From contig NC_088323.1 of assembly GCF_910592395.1 (NCBI RefSeq), forward strand, positions 4,526,001 to 4,590,000: a DNA stretch of 64,000 bases, read 5' to 3'. Under the pieces are notes generated by a model. The model was given only the letters and a program-made list of their open reading frames with translations, did no database searches and was not told the origin of the DNA. The translations under genes and the position numbers were made by a program. This document shows, in pieces, positions 1 to 10,265 of this stretch; the stretch's first letter is position 1; each line of letters starts with the position of its first letter. The DNA comes from Lineus longissimus. Taxonomy: Eukaryota; Nemertea; Pilidiophora; Heteronemertea; Lineidae.

Positions 1-588
1 CCACATTGGTGTTGCATCTGTTGTGCATGAAGGAAGCCATCCTATGTATTCTGTATAGTTTTGGAAATGATGGACAGATGTATGGTTTTGGCTTTATGCT
101 TTGGATTAGAAGGGGAAAATCCAGACTCGTCTTGTCCTTGATACCCTTTCCATAAGACCTCTCTCCATTCCTGAATAGTTAGAAACCCAAAATACCAAAC
201 CACTCTAGTGAACCAAAATCCTACGAGATTAGAGTGACATTAGAAAGATTATAGTTCAGTATATAGGGGATTGACAGTGACACCTCAGAGGTCAGAGATT
301 CTATTGTCCTCACCCATTACCCGACTAGTGCTAGTAGAAGCGGCAACTCTTGTCTGCTTGTCTGCCTGAAATGGTTTCCTTTGCTGGCTTCGGTCTTTAC
401 GTTTCTTCAAATCAGTCAGTTGTACATTTACTTTCTAGTAGATTGACAATATTGTCCCTGGAACCAGGGTCAAAAGCCCTAAATCAATCAATACCAAACC
501 AATATAGTTGCATGCACTTTTAAGTAAAACATCAAATGTCTCATCAATGTCATCTAATGTCTAATCGATGTCTTAATCTCAATTTCAG
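1..588. other. 5' flank or intron of the cordon-bleu-like gene, no coding exon recognised
   Basis: No exon with convincing coding potential is visible here. Because the first exon found at 589 begins in the middle of a codon, this stretch is most likely an intron of the gene whose start lies outside the window. Confidence 0.4.
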
Positions 589-3500
589 CTCCCACCACCC
601 CTACTCAAAATGGTAAGTTTCAATGTCCTATATTCTTCATCCTTTATGTGCATAGAGGGTCATTTCCAATAGGTAGTTCAGGGTAGGGGGCACAAAAATC
701 AGCAGCATTCACAGTTTTAGTGTAGTTGGTCAAAACATTTTAGAAATTATGGAGGAATGTTAGAATTCCGCTTCAGCCGGTTCTGGAGGGATGTTTGTTT
801 CGTTAAATGTTTGTCGCTGTTAGAAACTGTTGTGTTATATGTGTCGTTTCTTGTTGTCTAGGTGACATAGCTGGCCCCTCCAAACCTCCTCGGGCCATTT
901 CCATGTATGTCGAACCCACGTCGTTAAACGTCGATGTCAACAAGTCCAGGAGGCCATGTTCATTCATTGCCCCGCCCCCGCCTGATACCCCACCCCCAGA
1001 AGATGTCCCTATTGTGTCCCTCAACAATGGCATGGTCACCAAGAGCGTCTCTACCAGTTTCAACCCTGATGTGGAGATAGACCAAGGTAGGTTCATGCAA
1101 AGTGTGTCCCATTATTTTCACTGGAGTGATGTTTTTTTGGACGAGAGTGTGGTGTATGTTCCGTGTTTTGTTCTGGCTGTCCAGCACTTGTTGTGTAATT
1201 GTATACAATAGAAAACATCAGTGTCATGTTCCGCATCCATTCAACTGTGTTGATACCAAACTACAATAAGTTCAACAGCCATACAATGCTGTTGAGACCA
1301 AACTACAGTAAGTTCAACAGCCATACAATGCTGTTGAGACCAAACTACAATAAGTTCAACAGCCATACAATGCTGTTGAGACCAAACTACAATAAGTTCA
1401 ACAGCCATACAATGCTGTTGAGACCAAACTACAATAGGTTCAACAGCCATACAATGCTGTTGAGACCAATCTACAATAAGTTCAACAGCCATACAATGCT
1501 GTGATAAGTGCTACAACCATTCAGCTGTGTTGAGGCCAGTCTATAATAGATTCCTCAGCAAGTTAAAGCCAAAGACTACTTTCCTATTTTGCACCAACCA
1601 AAGCAGGTATGGTTGCCTTACCATAATCATTGTCGTCAAAACGTCGCTGGTTGCAGGCTGTTAAGAGTTGTCCAATGAATTGTCTCTTTTCAGAAGTGGA
1701 TGTCCAAGTCAATGGAGACGCCCACCATGTTGATGACATCCATGTTGACATCACTGGCCATCTTCCTTCTGACGATGGAGAAATCGACGCAAACATCGAG
1801 GGTGATAAATCAATTGATGATGTCAACCTCGCTTTCGAAAACGTGATCGCAGAGGCAGAGAAGGTCATGGAAGATGATGAAGGTCAGTGGTGGAAAACTT
1901 TGCGGAAAATTCCTGATAAACTAATGGCACTTTTGCATGACAAATAAAGTGTTAATTAGAGTTTGTTGTGAAATGGTCATTGTTGAACAATTGAATTGTC
2001 ACCTTGTCGTTTCAATGTTTTAAGGCTCCTGAATGTCAATTTGTGTACTGTGTAAAATGTTAAATGTGAATTTTCCATCCAAGTAGCAGTCAGAACTTGA
2101 TTTAGCATAAAAGAGGGATGAAATCATAATATATAAGGCATAAACTCGCTATATAGGTTTGATGTAATGCATGTTTAAATCAAATATGTTGTAAACACTT
2201 CCTACCCATGAATGTAGTGTGACCTAGTCATCAACACTGTGGTTATCGTAGAATTGGACAAGTGAAATGCGTACCAGGCTAGATCAGTCAGGTTATTGAC
2301 AACCTAAAGTTTGTTTTTCAGTTTACACACACCAGTCTGAAATGGCAAGATTTGTCAACAGTATGCGTGGTGAGGCGGAAGACCGGGCCAAAACAGGTGT
2401 CGAGATCGACGCAGAGTTTGAAGATGACATTTCGATCGAGCTGGCCTCTGAGAGTGATACGGTCATTAACCATGGTTCAGAACCTCAGTCTGAGGTCAGC
2501 TCCAACTTGGATGCAAGTGGACATATGTCGATGTCGTTTAACGCTGAGAGTTCTCTTGAGAGTCCCAAGGTGGCGGTAGGAGAATCTGACATTGAAGTCG
2601 AGGATACAATAATGGCACAGGTGGTCACGCACGAGGAGACAGCCCCGAATTTCTCATTGGACAATCACGATGTGTCAAATATGGACGATCACGACACGTC
2701 AAATATAGATGATCACTCTGAGGATGTTTTGGCCAATAGCAATGTTACAGCAGACTCTGGTCTTAGCCAATCATATGACAGACATGCCGATCATTTCATC
2801 GAAGAAATTGACTCTGCTTTTGATACCATAAACTTTGACTTGGAGACAGATAAAACTGTTCCAACCAAGTCTGTTGGTGCCCATCACACTAATTTGACAG
2901 TGGATACAGAATTAGAAATGCGTGACGATTTGTCGAAAGGGACTGTTTCAGACATTGATACGCCACCTGTTGGGAAAGGTGTTGAAATTTTGGAGACTGA
3001 ATATGATGGCGATGTTTCAGCAGACAATGGTGCTATAGATGTTGTCATGGTAACAACTGGGGTTGAGAAAAATGACCATTTTGAATCCGAGCCAGCCACA
3101 CCAAGAAGGGTGATTTCAGCAGCAGGAGTTGAGTCGCCGATCATAGTAGACAGGGAGTCGTCCAGAGTTGAATCACCCATAATGGTTGACATGGAAACGC
3201 CAAGAGTTGAGTCGCCGAATATGGTAACAGTTGGGGTAGATTTGAAAGCTTCCAGTCATATTGCGCATGATTCTAGCCCGGAATTAATCAAGAGGCATGT
3301 TCTTGAGTCTACGCCTAAGGACGTTGTAATTCACTCTAAACCAAAAGACACAATAAGTAATAGTTTCGGCGTTATGTTACGTCATACGGAACCTGAGAGT
3401 AATGTTGTTTTTGAAACTGGTCAGGATTATCCATCTTCAAAAGCTGGGGAGGCAATGGTGAATGTTCGAACAAACGAAAGAAAAGTTGAGCGGGTGTCAA

Positions 3501-5897
3501 TTGTAAAACCCGCTGAAGTTAGAGACAGTAAAGTTTTTACAATCGGTAAGGATGAGGAGATGTTTGATTTTGAAAAGATTCGCCAGCGGGCGTTAGCTGC
3601 TCAAAAGGAGAAGAGTTCTGGTTCCAAAAAGCATTACGGGGTGGCAGGGAGTCGTCCAAAGTCAGAGGTGCAGAAGCAAACGGCGGAGATTAGTTTCAAG
3701 CCGAACGGGGAGGGAGAGGCTGAGCATGTGTTGGAAGAGAAATCTATCATGATGATGTCACGTCCAAAGGAAATGAAGTCTGTAGAGGTCAAAGTTCACG
3801 AACCAGATGTTCTGCGTCCAAAAATGGTTGTGCCAGACCCTGAACCACAACCTGTGAAAGTTAAATCCATTGCAACAATAAAGTTGGGTACTTCCAGTAT
3901 GAAGGATAGGCAAAAACCTGAGATGGTTGAAATCGGTGCACAGTCTTCCTATAAGAAAGCGCAACAAGAGAACTTGCGTATAAAAACTAAATCTGACGTG
4001 GTTGATATGAACATACGTGCGATTCCAACACCGAAATTGCCTCGTGATGAAGTTGAAGTCCGCGCGAAGAGTCATCATGCAGAAACAGAAACGAAGCGAC
4101 CAATGTCATTGTCGGCACTCATGGCGGCTCATCTGCCTCCAAAGTTTGAGAACGATGAGAAACAGCCACCGCAACCAATCAAGAAAGAGAGTGAGAATTC
4201 AACTGCGGCAAAGGAAGATGACCCAGAAATACAAAACCAGATGGATATGCTGCAGGCACAGTTCTCAGACTTTCAGAAACAGTTCCAAGCCAACCAGTCG
4301 TTGCTCTCCAAGCAGAAGATACTCGGCCGCGAACAGTTGCCCGATGACAGTCGTCTTGTCACGTCACAGCCTCCAGACAGTCCGTCTAGTGTTGGGAGTG
4401 TCGAAGTCACAAAAGTCCCAATCCCACCTCCATTTATCATCAAGGGTGAAGTGAAACCTGTGAGGAAGACAGCACCAAAGAAGTTTGAGAAAGACTTGGA
4501 GCCACGTGAGGAGCTGATGATCGCAATCAGGAATGTTGGAGGTCGGAATGCACTGAGAAAGGTGAGTGATGTCATCATGATCATCCTATTCTCTCGCCAA
4601 ATGGTACTTCAGGTAACATGGTGTCAATGTTGGTTCTGAATGCTGTCGATGAGGGGAGAAGTTTGGTATAGATAAAACCCTTGGCATATGTGGCGCCTAT
4701 CTACAAGTTCTGGAATATACAGTTCCAGAATTTGGAAATGTTCCCCAAAATTTTGGATGACCAGGACTCAATTTTACTGATGTCGTCTACTCCTGTTGAC
4801 TGGTAATAGAGAGCATTCGAAACCAACAGTATCATTTTTGCCATTGCGAGTAGAAAATTCAAACGGAACAATTGATTGTTTGCGTGGATGAATTTCTTGC
4901 ACTCTGCTTTTGATATTGATTGGCTGTCACAAGTAACCAGTACGTCCTTCCCTATTGCTTTCATTGTGAATTTCCCATCCTATGACCTTCACTGTCACCT
5001 TTGTCCCTTCAGTGTTTTCTATTCCCTGGCTTTTGACTTGAATGCATCGGATGACAGACCTATCAGCGTTTCCTCGCAATTTTCACACAGACGCAAAACA
5101 CTCGGGGAATACACTGTCCCTTTGTGAAACCCTTCCCTCTATAAATACATGTCATGTAAAATGCTAACACCATTGTCCCTGCATGTGCCTAATATCCTTT
5201 CATATTTCAGACCTTATTGCCGTTATGAGGACAGGTCAGAAAAAAGTTTGAACTTGTGTTTCTGTATTCTTACCAAATCAGTGGAACCTATCTATCGAGG
5301 ACATCCTTCAAACTCAAAAATGCTGTTGTTCATGATTACAAAGGTCAACTAGAAATTGTATTTTGCAACCAGAATCATTGTCCTTATTAGAGAGGTTGTT
5401 CTTCCAGCAGAGGTGTCCACTTGGGGAGGTTCCACTGTCATAATTTCTTTCTCTGTCCGACCCTCTTTTCTATATATAATAACTTTAAAATTGTCATAAC
5501 ATTTGACTGACGACTATATTTACTGTACTTCTAAGGTTCTTAAGATTCTATTGGGTTCTAACGACTATTCAAAAGAAATATTCGAAATAACGCAACATTT
5601 TCATCTTGACAAATTCTGTACATCTGTCCTTCCACCATAATATAATCATAGCCTTTAAATGAAGTTTTCTGTGAGGGTTACTGCAAGAAGGTTTCCTTGC
5701 TTAATGATGTCCTGATCTCAGGTTGTTGTAACAAAAAGTGTTCATTTTGGGGCGTTTAGCTTCAACAAGGCATTGTGCCAGATGGTCCAAGAGGCTTTCA
5801 TCCTGACTTCCTGCCTTTTAACACTTCTGACATTTTATCGTTCTGCTTTCAGGTTGCTGTCCGAGACACTAACTGGGGAGTCAAGGTGATCAAGTGA
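589..5897 (+). CDS. Cordon-bleu-like WH2-domain protein, 3' part (5' end outside window)
   Basis: Five coding exons fit together by splice site and phase: 589-612 (a 24-bp microexon), 862-1086, 1694-1882, 2322-4561 and 5853-5897 (stop TGA at 5895-5897). About 907 residues are in the window; the start lies upstream. The protein is acidic and low in complexity, with a proline-rich stretch (APPPPDTPPP) in exon 862-1086 and several Glu/Lys-rich segments, one of them FDFEKIRQRALAAQKEKS around 3568-3621. The last exon junction rebuilds ELMIAIRNVGGRNALRKV, which fits the WH2 pattern (amphipathic helix, then LRKV), only 14 residues before the C-terminus. WH2 motifs bind monomeric actin; cordon-bleu proteins use them at the C-terminus to nucleate actin filaments. 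That layout plus the long disordered body suggests the COBL/COBLL1 family, but the N-terminal cordon-bleu domain is not in the window, so another WH2 protein is possible. Seen: exons and motif. Inferred: family. Confidence 0.6.
1250..1545. repeat. 42-bp minisatellite, about 6 copies, in an intron
   Basis: Six near-perfect copies of a 42-bp unit run from about 1255 to 1502, with more diverged half-units on both sides (around 1230 and 1520). Each unit holds the inverted pair CAACAGC and GCTGTTG separated by about nine bases, so each can form a hairpin. Because 42 is a multiple of three, both strands stay open through the array, which explains the repetitive open frames there; they are not genes. 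The array sits in the intron between exons 862-1086 and 1694-1882. Confidence 0.9.
5379..5438. mobile_element. Fragment of the CAGTAGAACCTC MITE family
   Basis: The segment ends in GGTTCCACTG and contains CCTTATTAGAGAGGTT, matching the ends of the fuller copies at 13881-14043 and 39424-39550. It is an internally deleted copy in the last intron of the cordon-bleu-like gene. Confidence 0.5.
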
Positions 5898-8110
5898 ACA
5901 ACAACAAAAGGTTGTCTCCAGTGAGGAATTCTTACCACCAAACATCAATAAACCAAGGAAAGTGTGCCAATTCTTGCCAGCATTGTGGATTACTGTCCCG
6001 CCAGAATTGTCTTGTGTACAAAACTGAACTTTATTGACTATGAACAGTGTTAAGGTGTAATTCTGGGATATTTCTAATGGACTGATTCGCTGTGTACGGA
6101 TTTATAAGCTAAGCTACGGATCTGTTGGGACTTCAGTTCAGGTATCGGCCAATCTTAAGACACCTGCCAATCTTACATAACTCAGACGCCTTGGGCCAAT
6201 GATCAAGGGACCTACAGAACTTCTGGTTGGCCAATACATGATCAAAGCCCTAATATTGACGTCCTAGGTTATTTAGATCGAATCTAGTTGGAAAGGTTAA
6301 AGAAGAGCATTGTTCGAAAAGGGAGCCTATTAGCGGGAGTGAGGTAGGCCAGTTTCACAACATACCAAATGGTGTCTCTGTAATCTGAGAGTACATCAGG
6401 ACTGTTCACACTCGTGCAATGAATATTTTTATCACCGAGTCGAACTAGGTCCTGTTCCCTAACTCTGATTATTGGTCACCTGGAGACCTCGATTGGACTG
6501 CCGAGCCCCTGCCTGTAGGCCCTCCAAGAAGTCTCCTCTTGGCTTCTGTGGAGGAAGTAATTATGTGGGAATCATGTAGCTTACAATTACATATGCACTT
6601 ATAATGCAATAATCATGATACTTTTCACTATCTTCAGTTACGATATTACTGAAGTATCTTTATCATCATCACAGGGTGTAACGAAAAATCTCATTATTGG
6701 ACACAGGGTTACATGTATGGAATTCTCAAATGCCACTGTTTTATTCCAGAATAATGCTTACTGTCTAAAGAGGTCATTTTTGTTACACCCTATACTGAGT
6801 TCCAGTTCTGTTAGTTTAAAGTTCCATGTTAAGTTATTCTTGTCTAATTGTTAATTTTAACTGCCTAATCTTGTTAATGCACAATAATGTGGACATCTTG
6901 TTTCAATAGCCTTTTTACGCTCATTTCATCTTGGAGGAGAGGATATTCCCTGGAGATGAACACATCCAAGAGCAGAGCAAACACTGAAGCAGAAGAATAA
7001 GTTTGTGTGATCACAAGTTTATAAGCATAAGTTTACAAGCACGTACATGTAACTGAAACACAGTTCACCTCATTTTCTATACATCTTACAGTATTCAATT
7101 TTATTTCCTGTGGCTTACTTTTTTTGTACAAATACTTCCAGATTGGAAGACCTATAGTTATTGCTTAATTCCATTGAACTAGTATTATTTAGTAGTATCA
7201 CTTATGATTCATTATTCATATACATGTAAAGATGATGTACTGGATCTGCTCACTTGGAAGATAACACAATGCACCATTATCAAAAGTCTGCTAGTTTCAA
7301 GAGAACGAGAAGCTCTTGATTGCAAATTAATTCTCGACTTTGGGATTTGAAATTCTTTATACCATCACGCCGTCTTAAATTGATATCGATTCTTGTGTAT
7401 TATCCTCAAAGTAAGTACATCTAGTAATATTTTCTATCCCAGTTCATATCATGCAATATTATCAATCATTCCAGGTATATTTTGTGCGTCCATTGTATAA
7501 ACTCGAATACATTCCACCACCTCAATTATGCCAGTATATGTTCAGAGTATAATAATAAAATATGTTATTTATGATAGAAATTGGAGATTTGTGTAGATTA
7601 AGATTCTTACATGCCTCAGTTGCAATGTTGCGCTGGACCATGGTTCCCCAAGCTCTCAAGAACCTTTCTGAGACATCCTGCATATAACAAGGATGATTAC
7701 AACAGCTCCCCAACAAGGCCCCAACCAGTCCGACAGCGTAAGGTTGTGAAAATGCCTCCATGCCTGTCCCTTGAACTCTGCAGAACCTTTGTCCGAGACA
7801 GCCTGTATATAGTGAGGAAGACTGCAACAGCCCCCTTACTGGTGTAAGATAGCGTTCCAGGCAGTAGGCCCTTTAAATTGTCATGGGATATACCCTTTAA
7901 TTTATAGTTAGGCCCTTTAGGTTTATGCTTGCTGCCTGGGTGAAGTCCTGTACATATCTTATCATTGAAGCCCTGCATGATGTAATTGTAAGGCACCACT
8001 ATATTTTGACTAAGATCAGAATGTATAGGAGTAGGCCTTGTGAGTCCGAACGGTACAGACAGACAGAATACAGCAGATACCCAAAGTTGATGTAAGCATA
8101 TGTAGTTTTT
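5898..8110. other. 3' UTR and intergenic DNA
   Basis: The 3' UTR of the cordon-bleu-like gene begins here. An AATAAA lies at 5947-5952, only 50 bases after the stop, so the real polyadenylation site may be further on. No other coding exon is supported. A minisatellite-type repeat at 7640-7850 is listed separately. Confidence 0.5.
7640..7850. repeat. Dispersed repeat of about 125 bp, two units
   Basis: Two diverged units share the order CTTTCTGAGACATCCTG, a TATA-rich stretch, AAGGA(T/A)GACT(A)CAACAG, AACAAGGCCCC and TGCCTGTCCCTTGA. The same order recurs at 30225-30700, over 22 kb away, so this is a dispersed family rather than a purely local tandem duplication. The short open frames on both strands are by-products of the repeat. 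Confidence 0.6.
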
Positions 8111-8111
8111 T

Positions 8112-8357
8112 ACAATATAATGATAATGTGACGCATTTATATAGCGCTCCTCAGTAACGTAACTGTTAAAGCGCTGTGGGATATCAAATTATTACCCCAG
8201 TCTCCACAGAAATCAATCGGGGGTTTCAAGGAGCAACCAGAAGGCGCTCACTTGAACTTGACCAGTCGGGGAACCAAGGAGTGACTCGGCCGGGAGTCGA
8301 ACCCACGACCTCCTGATCATGAGGCCAGCTCTCTTCCACTGCGCTACCGCTGCCCCT
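8112..8357 (-). mobile_element. tRNA-derived SINE
   Basis: Read on the minus strand, the head carries a pol III A box (TAGCGCAGTGGAAGAG) and B box (GGTTCGACTCC) with a tRNA-like arm between them. An unrelated body follows, then the tail AGCGCTATATAAATGCG and a short ATTAT-rich end. A tail of the type AGCGCTATATAAAT is shared by many SINEs with L2/CR1-type LINE partners, which would supply the reverse transcriptase. The frame open through this element on the minus strand is not a gene. Confidence 0.85.
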
Positions 8358-8392
8358 ATTAATGCACCAGTAACAAAGATTGCTGATATAAC

Positions 8393-8445
8393 GGCTCGTA
8401 TGTCTAGTGGTACGATTCTCGCTTTGGATGCGAGAGCTCCTGGGC
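8393..8445 (+). pseudogene. Truncated tRNA-Pro(TGG) relic
   Basis: The sequence begins GGCTCGTATGTCTAGTGG and contains an anticodon stem CTCGC/GCGAG around a loop TTTGGAT, giving anticodon TGG. The match to tRNA-Pro stops after the anticodon arm: the T arm and acceptor 3' strand are missing, so it cannot make a tRNA. It lies about 35 bp from the head of the SINE on the other strand. It could also be the head of a second, different SINE. Confidence 0.6.
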
Positions 8446-8954
8446 AACCCCTTTTGTTGGCCAAACGTCTGTGCGGCTACCTGTTGTATCAATTTTACAC
8501 AACAGGGGCTCTGGGTAGGGAAGCTTGCTTGTTCCCCATTCTCCCTGAATGCAATCAATTTTCTAATGAAGGATAATCTTTTCCACATTTTTATTTCTGC
8601 TGTTATCGACACAAGCTTTCAATCAATCATTTATCAGCAAGCGATTTAGAAAAACTGTTTCAAATCACATCAAGCAACTCTTGATTTGGGAAGGCATATG
8701 TCTTGTATGCCTTCAGAAACGTCCAAATCAATGGATTATCAATAAACCTTGGCACACTACATACATGAAATGTGGATGTACGTCATACGTCTATAAGGCA
8801 CCCAAAGGGTTCACTCCAATAACCAGATTTACAACTTTTCAAATCACATACTACAAAGTACAAACTACACAGTTACATGCCTAAATGGGCCTGCTCATGG
8901 TAAAGTAGAATCACAGAAACTATCCTCAAATGAGCCATTGAATGCGACATGTAA

Positions 8955-9748
8955 CAACACTAATTTACAATTGACATGAAAGAGTATACAGTTTGAGGGA
9001 AAGCCACATAACTATTAGATAATCGCCCTCTGAACTGGTGATAATCGGACTGGCCTGAAATTCTCATTATCTAGCACTCCTCAGCGGAAATGAGTCCAAC
9101 AAAAAATGGGGTCAATACTGTATTGCCCCGATGAGAAGCAATTTACTGATGTCCCCCACTCTCAGCTAAGATATTTGTGCGCGTACCGGTTTGACTACGG
9201 GCTGAAGTTGACGATGTACTCCTGACGGAGCCATTGGGTGCTTCGCCCGCTCATTGACCGAGGCATGGTGACCTGGAGACAGTGACCGGATTAGCACTAG
9301 CTGGTCGAAGGACACTTCACAGGGCGTCAATTCGCAACTTCTCATCATTTTAAGGCACGACCTATTCACGGGGACCAAGTTTTACCCAAAAACCTACTCC
9401 CTACGTAGCGTGGGGTACCAACCCACCGCAGATTCAGGAGTGTGCAATGGTTTAAGAATATCCTACACCTAATTGTGCTGCCCATTCGCAATAGGTTTGC
9501 CGACCGTCATGCCCCTCCGACATCGCCATCTCTCAGACGGTAACAAGAGGTGCCATGCGGCTGCAAAATTTTCCCAGAGGGGCGAGATAATGATTATTTC
9601 AGACCGATCAGAGTGTCACAAGTTCAGAGCGAAATCACCTGACAGTTATATGGAGTTACACCAAAATGCAGACTCTTCATTTCATTTGTAAATAGGCATC
9701 GATTATTTTTGTTACATTCAATGGACCCAGTCCTACAATCTCTGGAAG
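8955..9748. mobile_element. Block A: non-autonomous element with long inverted ends
   Basis: The left end (from 8955) and the reverse complement of the right end (down from about 9700) align for roughly 120 bases: CAAC(G)A.., (T)ATTTACAA, CCA(C/T)ATAACT, CTCTGAACT.GTGA, TCTGAAAT and CATTATCT occur in the same order on both sides. This fold-back layout is typical of non-autonomous DNA transposons. No transposase is visible. Later copies begin at 10266, 11576 and 12887. Similarity to the solo copy at 16593-17390 continues about 45 bp past the right inverted end, to CAATCTCTGGA, so the true boundary is uncertain. Confidence 0.7.
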
Positions 9749-9749
9749 A

Positions 9750-10265
9750 GCCAAGTCTGCACATAATTACTGGTATGCAGAAAAGACCTGAACATTGCCA
9801 CTGCTTTAGGAGTGTAGCAACAATATTGCTTCAAAGCAAGAAATGAATCTGCACATATTTACTGGTATGCAGATATGCCAGCAAGGCATCAAAACCTTCG
9901 TAAGCCCTTAATGAGCAACTAATTTATAAAGTTACAAACAGGATTTATCTTACAACTGTACTGCTCCAAAGAAAGAGCCAAGTCTGCACATAACTACTGG
10001 TATGCAGATATGTCAGCGAGAGGCAGACAAGACCTGAACACTGCCACTGCTTCACAAGTGTAGCACTGATATTGCTTCAAAGCAAAACTTAAGTATGCAT
10101 ATAATCACTGGTATGCAGATTTGCCCGCGAGGCAGATAAGACCTGAAGACAGCCACTGCTTTAGGAGTGTAGCAACGATATTGCTTCAAAGCAAAAATGA
10201 TGTTTGCACATAATTACTGGTATGCAGATGTGCCTGTTCGACAAAAGACCCTGAACACTACCAAG
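9750..10265. repeat. Block S: inner repeat of about 92-135 bp, five copies
   Basis: The motif TGGTATGCAGA recurs at 9771, 9863, 9998, 10109 and 10218, each time preceded by CTGCACATAATTAC-like sequence. In most units it is followed by AGACCTGAA, GCCACTGCTT, GTGTAGCA and ATATTGCTTCAAAGCAA. Spacing is 92, 135, 111 and 109 bp; the second interval holds a foreign-looking stretch with CTTCGTAAGCCCTTAATGAG. The same block separates the A blocks in later units (about 11061-11575 and 12371-12886). Confidence 0.85.

Noticed and set aside
807-1211. 134-codon frame as a separate small gene
   Set aside because: Its middle is the exon 862-1086 of the cordon-bleu-like gene; the ends read into introns and the minisatellite.
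4562-4639. C-terminal extension of the long cordon-bleu-like frame past the exon
   Set aside because: A good donor (AAAGGTGAGTG) at 4561/4562 and a phase-matched last exon at 5853 complete the WH2-like motif, so the extension is intron.
8226-8612. 128-codon minus-strand open frame
   Set aside because: It runs through the SINE and the tRNA-Pro relic; the apparent protein is translated repeat sequence.
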